The position numbers and the translations under genes are program-made. A DNA stretch of 34,741 nt. Source: a virus. Under the pieces are notes generated by a model that saw only the letters and a program-made list of their open reading frames with translations, did no database searches and was not told where the DNA came from. Below are positions 14,950-23,157 of this stretch, one piece after another. Positions within the stretch are counted from its first letter, which is position 1; each line of letters begins with the position of its first letter. The stretch is from the IMG/VR virus record IMGVR_UViG_3300042673_000319, positions 1 through 34,741 of that record, one strand, 5' to 3'.

Positions 14950-15876
14950 TTATGGTCTTACTAAAACTAAAAATCCTCGTCTAAATCCTGCACCATCTCC
15001 TAAGTTTATACTATAGAAATATGTTCCGTCAATAGCATCTGTTCCTACATTATTGTACTTACCATTCCAAGGAACATATACAGCTCCTGAATAATTAGCA
15101 TACCAAACATTTTGACTTATATCAAAAATTTCCCATACTGCATTTGGATAACACGTATAGTTTAAAAGTTCCCATGTACCACCTCTTTTGCCTTGCCATT
15201 GCCATGTGTCATCTATACCATCACCATTGGGAGAAAATCCCCCTGAAAATAATATCTGTGTATATGCACATGGTCCTGGAGGTGGGGGAGGTGGTAAAGA
15301 ACAACCTCCACTAATTCCAAGAGGTGCTGATATCAATTGTACATTAGTTGATGTACTATAACAAGAACCATCACATATACCTGACATTGCACAGTTCCTA
15401 TATGTATAAGTTCCAAATTGTCCAAATCCTTGATATTGACCTGCATTTACATTAAGATTTGTAATGAGTGTATCATTTATTGTATAAGGAGGAATATCTT
15501 CTTGTTCAAAATAATCATACTGAACTTCAAAAGTTAAAGTAGTTGGTGTATAATAAGCATTGCCAAACTGATCAATAAGAGATATTGTCCAAGTCTCATA
15601 TGTATCTGTATAACTATTACAACCTGGATACGAGTTATTAGTTATAGTTAAATTATAACAAAGTAAAAATGGTGTAGTTTGTGGAACTATATCCTGATAT
15701 GGAGGAAGTCTATTTCCAGTATATCCAGATAATGCAGCTGTATCTGCATAATAATTTGTAAGAATAAAGTCTTTTGTAGCACATTGATTTCCACTAGGAG
15801 GATTTGCTCCTGGTTTTTGAATTAATCCCATTGTGGTTAAATCTGTATATGTTACTAAAGCATTATTTGTTTTCAT
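14950..15876 (-). CDS. Virion protein with C-terminal CHU_C-like (type IX secretion) domain
   Basis: 308 residues. The N-terminus carries a fibre attachment-like segment (NQCATKDFILTNYYADTAAL, about 29-48) also recognisable in the propeller protein. The middle is a beta-rich Tyr/Thr-rich region, then a Pro-rich linker (PPPPPPGP, about 195-202). Residues 210-308 match the gliding-motility-associated C-terminal (CHU_C) domain: FSPNGDGIDDTW (214-225), a YPNAVWEIFD strand (243-252), VPWNGKYN (268-275), then DGTYFYSINLGDG (283-295) and a final GFLVLVRP. In Bacteroidota this domain ends type IX-secreted surface proteins and is usually about 85-100 residues. It lies 15 nt after the propeller gene. 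A host-derived adhesion or surface-mimic role is inferred. Confidence 0.72.
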   Translation of the reverse strand: MKTNNALVTYTDLTTMGLIQKPGANPPSGNQCATKDFILTNYYADTAALSGYTGNRLPPYQDIVPQTTPFLLCYNLTITNNSYPGCNSYTDTYETWTISLIDQFGNAYYTPTTLTFEVQYDYFEQEDIPPYTINDTLITNLNVNAGQYQGFGQFGTYTYRNCAMSGICDGSCYSTSTNVQLISAPLGISGGCSLPPPPPPGPCAYTQILFSGGFSPNGDGIDDTWQWQGKRGGTWELLNYTCYPNAVWEIFDISQNVWYANYSGAVYVPWNGKYNNVGTDAIDGTYFYSINLGDGAGFRRGFLVLVRP

Positions 15877-15891
15877 TTAACTACAATTGGT

Positions 15892-17451
15892 TTATAATAT
15901 ACAAGCTCCATTACAAGTTGTGGCAGATGGAAGAGTAAGTAATATTGGAGTACTACCTGAACTAGTTGATTGTGTTATTTGATAAACAAATCCAGTTCCA
16001 TTTAAATCTGCATAGAATCTATTTATTATAACAGAAGTTCCAGTTGGAAATCCTACTAGTACATTTGTACTTGTTATATTACAACCTGAACAATTATATT
16101 CATCTGCTAAATAATAATCATAATTTGGATTTGCTGTGGTAGATGTTGTAGTTGTAGTGGTACCAGGAATATCAAGAAATCTTGACTTACTTAATCCTCC
16201 AAAAGTATAAGCTGTTGGAATAGGTTGTGACGCCCAACTTGACCATGTTATACCATTGTTATAAGTTATTTCAGCACTGTCTATATATGTTACCAATGCA
16301 AAAGTTCCATCTGAATTAACAAATACTCCTCCTGGTGTTTGTCCAATTGCTGGAATTGGTGGATTAGTATCAAAGACAGTAAAGCTAACACCATAATTTG
16401 TAGAGAAGTAAAATTTATTTAATGTATTATTAGTATTGACTAATGCTACTAACATATACTGTCCATTCTCAGACATATCACAATAGAGTGCTCTATAATA
16501 TTGATCATATGTTTTTTCAATAAATGATGCACCATAGTTAGAAGATAAATATATCCTTCCTTCTCCTTGTGTATTACCTGTACCAAAACCAGACATTTGT
16601 GATAATAATTGATATTGTCCTGAAGTATTTATAGCTACATCTGTCCAATATTTTAAATTATAATCACCACTAACACTAAATGACACTCCAAAGTTAGAAG
16701 ACTTAATTATTCTAGATCCCCAATCAAATGAGTTATTTTGTTTATTTACAACACATGTAATATATCTACCATCACCAGAACATGCTATTTTTGGATAAGG
16801 AATTTCTATAAGTTCATTAGAACCAATAGCAGAATAGTAAATTTCACTCCAAGTAACTCCATAGTTAGATGATTTACATATAGATGGTCCTACTGTGTTA
16901 CTACCATATGTAATTATATACATATATTGACCATCGCTTGAAACAGCTGTTCCAACAATACTTTGAATTGAAATAGGTGATGCTGGTAATGAACATGAAC
17001 GTGTTGTCCATGTTACTCCATAATCACTTGAGACTTTTATATTATTAGTTTGTGTACCTGTTAATACATATTGTCCTCTACCACTTCTAGAAACACTATA
17101 TCCAGTAACAGTAGTACTTGACCATGTTATACCTGAGTTACTTGAATATATTACAGTTCCATAGGTTGGTACACCTGGTGGAGTATAAGGATTTACGTCA
17201 TCAACTCCATATATTCTATTAGAATATAAAAGAGGCTCCAAATCACTTTTAACAACTAGTTGATTAGGAAATTTACTAGAAAAGCTTGGATAGGAAGTAT
17301 CTAAGGCAACATAAGATGATGCCTCAGTTTTAGTTATTTGTTTTTGACTTACAGGAATAGTAGAGGTAGGAATAAATACACCAGTATCTACACCATCCTG
17401 AAGATTATTACAAGAAACTGTTTGATTACTTGCTATACCTGACCAACTCAT
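15892..17451 (-). CDS. Seven-bladed Asp-box beta-propeller tail/fibre protein
   Basis: 519 residues. Seven Asp-box/BNR motifs (SxNxGxTW type) occur at 103-110, 141-148, 194-201, 251-258, 303-310, 350-357 and 397-403, most alternating with SxDGQYxL-like strands; this suggests a closed seven-bladed propeller. Residues 1-75 look like an attachment domain (VSCNNLQDGVDTGV, then QITKTEASSY and NQLVVKSDLEP). After the propeller come a Thr linker (431-439) and a small C-terminal domain starting YDYYLADEYNCSGC. Asp-box propellers occur in sialidases and in non-enzymatic binding proteins; no sialidase catalytic set was recognised, so glycan or surface binding is more likely. Coupled by TAATG to the collagen-like fibre gene. 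Confidence 0.75.
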   Translation of the reverse strand: MSWSGIASNQTVSCNNLQDGVDTGVFIPTSTIPVSQKQITKTEASSYVALDTSYPSFSSKFPNQLVVKSDLEPLLYSNRIYGVDDVNPYTPPGVPTYGTVIYSSNSGITWSSTTVTGYSVSRSGRGQYVLTGTQTNNIKVSSDYGVTWTTRSCSLPASPISIQSIVGTAVSSDGQYMYIITYGSNTVGPSICKSSNYGVTWSEIYYSAIGSNELIEIPYPKIACSGDGRYITCVVNKQNNSFDWGSRIIKSSNFGVSFSVSGDYNLKYWTDVAINTSGQYQLLSQMSGFGTGNTQGEGRIYLSSNYGASFIEKTYDQYYRALYCDMSENGQYMLVALVNTNNTLNKFYFSTNYGVSFTVFDTNPPIPAIGQTPGGVFVNSDGTFALVTYIDSAEITYNNGITWSSWASQPIPTAYTFGGLSKSRFLDIPGTTTTTTSTTANPNYDYYLADEYNCSGCNITSTNVLVGFPTGTSVIINRFYADLNGTGFVYQITQSTSSGSTPILLTLPSATTCNGACIL

Positions 17452-19079
17452 TATTTATTTAATTTAGCTTCTAACTCAGCAATACGTTTTTCTAGTTGAG
17501 CAATCTTCCAGCTATGTACTTGTGTATAATCCACTACTAAGAAACCATCATCTTTTACTTCTATAGCATCAGGAAGAAACTGTTGTACTTGTTGTGCTAT
17601 GTATCCCCAGTGTTGTTTAGTATCTCTTTCTGGATTATTCCAAGCATACATTACAGTTTCTATATTTTCTGATTGAATAGCACCTAAAACAGTTTTAAGT
17701 CTTAAGTCAGAGTTTTGGAAGAAAGAGTCTGCATATATTGAATTACCACTTACATATACACTTGAGTTTGTAAATCCAGAGTTTGCGTTAGTACATATAA
17801 CTATTGCTCCTGCAGTTGCTGGAGAGATAGTTGTAAATCCAGGACCAGTTGGGCCAGTAGGGCCAGTTGCTCCTTGGGGACCTTGGGCACCTTGAGGACC
17901 AGTAGGACCAGGTCCTCCTGTTGCTCCTTGAGGTCCTGTAGCTCCCTGTGGTCCAGTTGGACCAGGACCTCCTGTAGGACCTTGTGGACCAGTAGCTCCT
18001 TGTGGACCTTGAGGGCCAGTGGGACCAGCAGCACCAGAAGTACCAGCTGTTCCTGTTGCACCACTAGAGCCAGTAGCTCCAGATGTGCCAGCTGTTCCTG
18101 TACTAGTTCCTGCTGTAGCTGATGTACCAGAACTAGCTGATGTACCTGCTGTACCTGATGTACCTGCTGGTCCAATAGAACCAGAAGTACCACTTGTTCC
18201 ATTACCACCAGCAGCTCCAAATAAGTTTACAATCCAAGCTGCATATATTCCTGAACCTGTTGTTGCTACTATATTAACAACCATGACACCTGTAAGGCTA
18301 TCATAGCTTGTAACAGTGCCTTCCATTGTATTAGAACCATCATATGCCAAAAGTATTGTTTGAGCAACACTATAAGCTAATCCTGTACCAGTAGTTAAAG
18401 TTTGAGTACCATTTCCTATTGTTAAAGATGTGACAGAAGATGATAGGTATCTATCTCCATCTAAACCAGCTGTACCAGAAGTACCTGCTGGTCCTATTGA
18501 ACCTGACGTTCCTGCTGTTCCTGCTGGTCCTATTGAGCCTGATGTACCAGATGTACCCATTGTACCATCTGCAGCAGATGTACCTGAAGTTGCAGAACTT
18601 CCTGAACTTCCAGAAAGACCAGAAGAAGCAGATGTACCATTAGTTCCAGAAAGACCAGCAGAACCTGATGTACCATTAGAACCTTCTCTACCAGAACTTC
18701 CAGAGGTTCCACTAGAACCAGTTTCACCACTTGTGCCAGATGAACCAGCAGCACCACTAGCACCTGAGCTACCTGAAGTGCCAGATGAACCACCAGGTCC
18801 TGTAGCACCTGAACTACCAGATGTTCCAGAGCTTCCTGTTATACCACTAGAACCAGAAGTTCCAGAAGTACCATTAATACCAACAACACCATTGCAAAGA
18901 GCGTCATCTATTTTTGATAGAGCACAGTCTAAGTTATCTCCAGTGTGAATTCCTGAACAAGGAAGGTTTGGTCCATTATATATAACATTACCTGCTGTGG
19001 TTGCACAAGGAAGTGAACTACAGTTTTGGTTAGGATGATAGTAAGCATTGTAACAAGGATCTCCAGGATTGCAAGCCAT
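17451..19079 (-). CDS. Collagen-like tail fibre with C-terminal S74 self-cleaving chaperone
   Basis: 542 residues. The N-terminus (1-66) is Cys-rich and contains [19 protein letters not shown] (32-50), shared with the collar protein encoded upstream. Two Gly-X-Y collagen-like blocks follow: 67-208 (mostly GTSGSSG) and 289-414 (changing to GPTGPQGA). They flank a small beta domain (209-288, starting [16 protein letters not shown]). The C-terminus is an S74 intramolecular chaperone: NSDLRLK (456-462), with Ser457 and Lys462 as the likely dyad, then [13 protein letters not shown] and a terminal coiled coil ([10 protein letters not shown]). S74 domains drive trimerisation and then cut themselves off, so the mature fibre probably ends near residue 456. 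Likely a host-contact fibre. Confidence 0.88.
   Translation of the reverse strand: MACNPGDPCYNAYYHPNQNCSSLPCATTAGNVIYNGPNLPCSGIHTGDNLDCALSKIDDALCNGVVGINGTSGTSGSSGITGSSGTSGSSGATGPGGSSGTSGSSGASGAAGSSGTSGETGSSGTSGSSGREGSNGTSGSAGLSGTNGTSASSGLSGSSGSSATSGTSAADGTMGTSGTSGSIGPAGTAGTSGSIGPAGTSGTAGLDGDRYLSSSVTSLTIGNGTQTLTTGTGLAYSVAQTILLAYDGSNTMEGTVTSYDSLTGVMVVNIVATTGSGIYAAWIVNLFGAAGGNGTSGTSGSIGPAGTSGTAGTSASSGTSATAGTSTGTAGTSGATGSSGATGTAGTSGAAGPTGPQGPQGATGPQGPTGGPGPTGPQGATGPQGATGGPGPTGPQGAQGPQGATGPTGPTGPGFTTISPATAGAIVICTNANSGFTNSSVYVSGNSIYADSFFQNSDLRLKTVLGAIQSENIETVMYAWNNPERDTKQHWGYIAQQVQQFLPDAIEVKDDGFLVVDYTQVHSWKIAQLEKRIAELEAKLNK
17838..18215. repeat. Collagen-like Gly-X-Y repeat block 2
   Basis: Nine-base periodicity encoding about 42 Gly-X-Y triplets, moving from G-T-S/G-S-S units to G-P-T/G-P-Q/G-A-T units. 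It is the C-proximal half of the fibre shaft. Confidence 0.85.
18456..18881. repeat. Collagen-like Gly-X-Y repeat block 1
   Basis: Nine-base periodicity encoding about 47 Gly-X-Y triplets, mostly G-T-S and G-S-S, with a few breaks near residues 149-170. The opposite strand stays open over this block and gives Val/Pro-rich spurious frames. Confidence 0.85.
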
Positions 19080-19100
19080 TTTATAATTAGTTTAAAAAGA

Positions 19101-20201
19101 TTAAGGAATATACATAATATAATATGCAGCTATGACAGGTTGAATATTTGCGTGAGCTGCTCCACCACCTGTATTAGCATTTGTAACACTTGTACTTACG
19201 TCAACAGTAAGACTAACACTACTTGTAGTTTTAACATTTGATGAAACTTGACTACCAATTACATTTGAACCATCTCCAGCACCTTTATTTAAATAACTAA
19301 TAGTATGACTATGAGGATTTGGAGATATAGTACCAACAGATGTAGCAGTTGCACTATGTGAGTGAGAAGGCATCTGTGATGCAATAAGCGTCACTGTATT
19401 TGCTCCAGCTGTATTAAATATTGCATAGTTTGGATTACCAGGATTTGCAGGATTAACTGCAGCATCTAATGGACCACCTGGAACATTTTGAATAGCTCCA
19501 ACAGCAACACGTCCTCTTCTATCAGGAGTGCCATTTAAGCCATTGCATAGATTTACCTTATAGAATCCAGCAGAATTTAAGCCTGCACCTGTTCCATCAA
19601 AGTTAGTTAATGGTCCATAGTATTCATATGCTACATATGGAACCATTTTTAAATTTTGTTGGTTTGAACCACCACCACTTTGACTAGCTAAATAAGCTGC
19701 AATCAAAGCATCTAAGTCTGCTAGCTTAACATAGTTTGTATCTACATCAAGTGTAAGAGCAGCAAGATCAGCTACTGTTGTACAAAGCTTTGTTATAACA
19801 GCTTGTAAAACATCATGAGTGTCAGAAGAAGCTGTTACTCCTGTAAGACAACCAATTGTGTAATTAGCATTAAGTATAGCTAGTGTATTATTAATAGCTA
19901 CAATCTGTGCTTGTAAATTACATTCTCCTTTAGAAAGAGCTATGATCCACTCTCTAGATGTATGAGTTAAACCTGCTGTAAGATAACTAGTAACTAATGC
20001 ACATACATCTCCTGCACTAAGAGTGATGGCATCTCCTGTACCATCTAATAAAGGAACTAACGCATTCATTATAGCTTGTTCAACAGAAACTAAATTGTCT
20101 CCTGTTTCAACACCTAATGCAGGATAGTTTATACCTGTATATCTGACACACTCATCAGATACTGTCTGAACACATCCATTATAACAACTTTCGCAAGACA
20201 T
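19101..20201 (-). CDS. Tail-collar domain fibre protein
   Basis: 366 residues. The C-terminal domain (about 186-366) resembles phage tail-collar/microcystin-dependent proteins: PDRRGRVAVG (226-235), MPSHSH (277-282), HSHT (297-300) and AHANIQPVIAAYYIMYIP (349-366). The paired HxH motifs bind metal in short tail fibres of the T4 gp12 class. The N-terminus is Cys-rich and contains VRYTGINYPALGVETGDNL (19-37), matching residues 32-50 of the adjacent collagen-like fibre. The middle (40-175) is helical or trimer-stalk-like. It lies 21 nt before the fibre gene and is probably attached at the same virion site. Confidence 0.8.
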   Translation of the reverse strand: MSCESCYNGCVQTVSDECVRYTGINYPALGVETGDNLVSVEQAIMNALVPLLDGTGDAITLSAGDVCALVTSYLTAGLTHTSREWIIALSKGECNLQAQIVAINNTLAILNANYTIGCLTGVTASSDTHDVLQAVITKLCTTVADLAALTLDVDTNYVKLADLDALIAAYLASQSGGGSNQQNLKMVPYVAYEYYGPLTNFDGTGAGLNSAGFYKVNLCNGLNGTPDRRGRVAVGAIQNVPGGPLDAAVNPANPGNPNYAIFNTAGANTVTLIASQMPSHSHSATATSVGTISPNPHSHTISYLNKGAGDGSNVIGSQVSSNVKTTSSVSLTVDVSTSVTNANTGGGAAHANIQPVIAAYYIMYIP

Positions 20202-20209
20202 GGTTTAAT

Positions 20210-20485
20210 TTATTTATTAATTAACACTTTAACTCTACTTACCACCTGAGATGTAGTGGGAAGTCCACACACCATAGCATAGTTAGGAGTACAAAGTCTA
20301 TATGTTAATATTTGTTTGTAATGTAATAAATCATCAATTATCTCTCCAGGAATATAATTGTTCATGGAGAAGATAATATTATTATACTGGCGATTTGCCC
20401 AGTAAGTTAATCTTTCATCAATTTGTAATAGTGTAGCAGGGATGCTAGCATCAACTACACAATCTGTTAATCTTGGTGATAACAT
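20210..20485 (-). CDS. Small conserved-looking unknown protein
   Basis: 91 residues, not recognised. It is predicted to be helical (IPATLLQIDERLTYWANRQY, then IIDDLLHYKQILTYRL) with Cys at about 9, 59 and 68. It lies 8 nt before the collar gene and overlaps the upstream 48-residue Cys-rich gene by 35 nt. Such tight packing in a virion operon suggests a small structural or chaperone role, but nothing in the sequence proves it. Confidence 0.6.
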   Translation of the reverse strand: MLSPRLTDCVVDASIPATLLQIDERLTYWANRQYNNIIFSMNNYIPGEIIDDLLHYKQILTYRLCTPNYAMVCGLPTTSQVVSRVKVLINK

Positions 20486-20597
20486 CTTTTATTCTTTTTG
20501 TAGCGTTTTTAAGTTTGTTGTTGCATGCTGAGCATAGGCCATTAATCAATTGACAGCCACAGCCCACCTTCATACCACATCCTCTACAGTTTGCCAT
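20451..20597 (-). CDS. 48-residue Cys-rich (zinc-ribbon-like) small protein
   Basis: Reading from ATG at 20597 to TGA at 20451 gives 48 residues: MANCRGCGMKVGCGCQLING, then LCSACNNK and a basic tail ending NRLCS. Four CxxC/CxC-type pairs (Cys4/7, 13/15, 22/25) resemble a zinc knuckle, and similar short Cys-rich ORFs occur in other Bacteroidota phages. The gene fills the gap between the 185- and 91-residue genes: it starts one base after the TAA of the former (20599-20601) and overlaps the latter by 35 nt in another frame. The ordered Cys pairs and exact fit to the gap support a real gene. Confidence 0.6.
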   Translation of the reverse strand: MANCRGCGMKVGCGCQLINGLCSACNNKLKNATKRIKDVITKINRLCS

Positions 20598-20598
20598 A

Positions 20599-21156
20599 TT
20601 AAGGGAAATTAATTACATAGTTGTTTCCTGTACAACCACATTGGTTTGCAATAAAATAATCCAATTGTCTATTGGCTTGGACATATAATTTATTGGCTGT
20701 ATCAATAGCACAGTTATTAGCTGCTGCTATAGAGCCTTGAATCATATACCAAATACTATTCAATACTACTTTTGACTGGGTTCTTATAGCTGAATCACAT
20801 TCCATCATGTCAAGCTTCATAAATGCACTATCAAACTTTTCTTGAATAAGTTCAGTACGCATAATGTTCTTCTCTACAAAGTTTGTAGTAGCTGGGGCAA
20901 CTGAATATTTCATGAAATAAATTCCATCAGGCAATGGTGTCACTGCTGGGAATGGACTTAATCCTAAAATAATTGAGTTGTAAACATTAAAGCTATTCAC
21001 ATTGAATGGAATAGAAACAGGTGTAGGAAAACCAGGAACAGTAATTTGCATAGTAGGAGCACTAACATTAGGTGGATCTGTATCATAAACAGATATATCA
21101 GCCACACCAAGTGTTTGTGTGTTATATGTGTTGATTACTAAAAAATCTAATATCAT
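20599..21156 (-). CDS. Virion structural protein, unknown
   Basis: 185 residues. The N-terminal half is beta-rich and Pro-rich (TMQITVPGFPTPVSIPFNVN, LPDGIYFMKYSVAP); the C-terminal half is helical (LIQEKFDSAFMKLDMMECDS, ANKLYVQANRQLDYFIANQCG). A beta domain followed by a helical pack suits a head or connector accessory protein. It starts 14 nt downstream of the terminator hairpin that ends the 386-residue gene, so it may head its own unit. No enzymatic motif is seen. I cannot name a family with certainty. Confidence 0.6.
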   Translation of the reverse strand: MILDFLVINTYNTQTLGVADISVYDTDPPNVSAPTMQITVPGFPTPVSIPFNVNSFNVYNSIILGLSPFPAVTPLPDGIYFMKYSVAPATTNFVEKNIMRTELIQEKFDSAFMKLDMMECDSAIRTQSKVVLNSIWYMIQGSIAAANNCAIDTANKLYVQANRQLDYFIANQCGCTGNNYVINFP

Positions 21157-21169
21157 GGTTTTTTATAAT

Positions 21170-21210
21170 AAAAATGCCAGAGGATTTGAGATATCCTCTC
21201 ACCCTCTGGC
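21170..21210 (-). terminator. Intrinsic terminator after the 386-residue structural gene
   Basis: In the leftward transcript GCCAGAGG (21210-21203) pairs with CCTCTGGC (21183-21176), with a possible inner AGGAT/ATCCT stem, followed by ATTTTTATTAT. It is 28 nt past the stop of the upstream gene and just before the next start. Confidence 0.75.
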
Positions 21211-21238
21211 ATAGGTTAATATGATGCTACTTTTATTC

Positions 21239-22399
21239 TTAAGGAATCAAAGTAGTTGTTGTTGAAGTACTAGGCCATACAGTAGTTGTAGTGCTAGTAG
21301 TTGTGATACAAGCAGTATCTCCAGCTACAGCTCCTAAAGCAGCTACTAATATAGCTTCAATTCCAGATGTTTGATTCTCAGGAACAGCAATAATTACCAT
21401 GCTATCTTCCATAATGTAATCACCCCATTGGTAAGCACTCTTATCATACTCATTGAATTTGATATAGTACAAATCATAGATCTGACCATCAGTTACCCAA
21501 GACTCAAAGTTCTCGTTGTAACCATTCATTCTGTAGAGATGCTTCAAGTAACCAGCTTGGTAACTATAGAAGTTCTTCTCTAATTGTTGAACCTCAGCAG
21601 AAGTACCAACAGCATAGTTAGAACGTTGTGTAATTACAGGTTGAGCTACTCTATTACAAGGATCGTCAACAATGAAGTCAGCAGTTGTAGCTGGACCAGA
21701 GAAGATGAAAGTTCTAAAGTAGAATCTGTCATACTCAAAAGGGAATGCAGCAACGTCACAAGGTTGTCCATAAACAGTCAAAGGTTTACCAGTAATACGT
21801 AACAACGCAGATGAATCGTTACCAATTCTTTGGAATTGATAAAATTGATTTAAAGTGATGTTATCAGGGTTATTACCTGGAGCATCTAACTCTAAATGAT
21901 AGATAAGATCATCAATTAAAGCAGGAACATCAACGTCTGTACAAGGATCATCACCACATCCAAGACATGGAGCATTAACTGTTACAGAACGAGTGAAACC
22001 ATTGAAATACAATGTGTTTAAGTAGCTAGAGAAACCACGTAAAGTTAATGTTACAATCTCACCAGGTTTTACTGTGAAGTCAACTACATCAGTTACTTGA
22101 TTCACTGGAGTAGGACAACCTAAAGATTTGTACCATTCAGTTACGTTTGTTTTACAAGAGTTACCACTAGGACATCCAGCAATTTTGTCTGAACGCTTAG
22201 AACCTTGTAAGTAGGTGTTAACTCTACCTTGAGCTACATAAAAATAAGGGGCAGCAGCAATGTTACCTGCTGTTGCAACAGAATAGTCATTTAGGAATAT
22301 TCCTACTTGACCTGCTGTTAAGTCTTGTGTTGATCCAGAGCTAGGTAATGTATTTCCTACTGGTACAACAAAGAGGGTGGTTAGGGAAAAATCAGCCAT
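21239..22399 (-). CDS. crAss-type virion structural protein with Thr-rich tail
   Basis: 386 residues. The N-terminus (FVVPVGNTLPSSGSTQDLTA, then GQVGIFLNDYSVA) is a crAss-like structural-protein signature. The middle is beta-rich with Cys motifs (CPSGNSC around 76-82, PCLGCGDDPC around 142-151), suggesting metal-stabilised or disulfide loops. The last ~22 residues are a Thr/Ser tail (TTSTTTTVWPSTSTTTTLIP) of the type that elsewhere in the window links domains, but here no domain follows. Its codon use and good terminator suggest an abundant product. A head-decoration or auxiliary capsid role is possible. Confidence 0.65.
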   Translation of the reverse strand: MADFSLTTLFVVPVGNTLPSSGSTQDLTAGQVGIFLNDYSVATAGNIAAAPYFYVAQGRVNTYLQGSKRSDKIAGCPSGNSCKTNVTEWYKSLGCPTPVNQVTDVVDFTVKPGEIVTLTLRGFSSYLNTLYFNGFTRSVTVNAPCLGCGDDPCTDVDVPALIDDLIYHLELDAPGNNPDNITLNQFYQFQRIGNDSSALLRITGKPLTVYGQPCDVAAFPFEYDRFYFRTFIFSGPATTADFIVDDPCNRVAQPVITQRSNYAVGTSAEVQQLEKNFYSYQAGYLKHLYRMNGYNENFESWVTDGQIYDLYYIKFNEYDKSAYQWGDYIMEDSMVIIAVPENQTSGIEAILVAALGAVAGDTACITTTSTTTTVWPSTSTTTTLIP

Positions 22400-22425
22400 T
22401 TTGCTTTATATTTAATTGTTAAAAA

Positions 22426-23157
22426 TTATTCGTTTGTTTGTATTCTGTAAATTGAGCTTTGAACAGCACTTTGGTTTTCTGTATACATAGCCAAGTTTTG
22501 TACTGTAAGATCTAATAGTTCATCTTCTAGGTATAGTTCAAGTTCGCAATCCTGATCGAATGATGGTAATCCATCAAGCATGATATATCCTGCCTTATTT
22601 ATATATTGAGGATATCTCATGTAAGACATATATATATCCTTAGGTATAAACGTACCATCTGTAAATATAGAGATCTCATCAGAAGATATAAAGTTGAATG
22701 TCTCTTGATATTCAAAAGAGGGTTTATAGTGAGTGTTGTTTAAGCAAAACTGTAAGTCACCATGCTTAGCCAAGTCTCTATTAATCCATACCTTTCTATC
22801 TGTACATCTTCCTTTATCAGCTAATATATAACTATCTATGTAGAACATGTACTGAGGTACAAGGAGATGAACGTTTGCAAACCATTGATTTAGTTCAGCA
22901 TTCTTCAATGCTAGGGTAAGTGGTTGGTGATTGTAAGGCTGTACAAGACTTTGTAAGTCTTCATAACGCTTCTTAAACGCATCCATACCTAATCCAGAAA
23001 CTGTACTAAACCCATCAACTTTTTGCTTTATCAATTTGATTTGAGCTTCATTCAGTGCTAGAATTTTATCTTCTACAGGAATCTCTTGATGCTCGTTAGT
23101 GGATAGTTTATTTAGTTTCTGATCAATCTTATATAATAAACTATCTACTGGGATCAT
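22426..23157 (-). CDS. crAss-conserved head-tail connector / ring structural protein
   Basis: 243 residues. The N-terminus is helical (DSLLYKIDQKLNKLSTNEHQ, KILALNEAQIKLIKQKVDG), then a mixed domain with YKPSFEYQETFNFIS and a helical C-terminus (ELYLEDELLDLTVQNLAMYT). This arrangement and the position downstream of the capsid gene match a crAss-conserved protein thought to belong to the head-tail interface. It overlaps the upstream gene by 4 nt (ATGA type), so translation is probably coupled. Exact ring assignment is not possible from sequence alone. Confidence 0.65.
   Translation of the reverse strand: MIPVDSLLYKIDQKLNKLSTNEHQEIPVEDKILALNEAQIKLIKQKVDGFSTVSGLGMDAFKKRYEDLQSLVQPYNHQPLTLALKNAELNQWFANVHLLVPQYMFYIDSYILADKGRCTDRKVWINRDLAKHGDLQFCLNNTHYKPSFEYQETFNFISSDEISIFTDGTFIPKDIYMSYMRYPQYINKAGYIMLDGLPSFDQDCELELYLEDELLDLTVQNLAMYTENQSAVQSSIYRIQTNE

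Noticed and set aside
15892-17451. Calling the Asp-box protein a sialidase
   Set aside because: Asp boxes are structural; the arginine triad and catalytic Tyr/Glu/Asp of sialidases were not recognised.
17838-18881. Regular repeats resembling a CRISPR array
   Set aside because: The period is 9 bases, the repeats are degenerate and in frame with a protein, and there are no unique spacers.
18019-18948. Long open frames on the plus strand (Val/Pro- and Leu-rich) opposite the collagen-like gene
   Set aside because: They are antisense shadows of the 9-base Gly-X-Y codon repeat, with repetitive composition and no start context.
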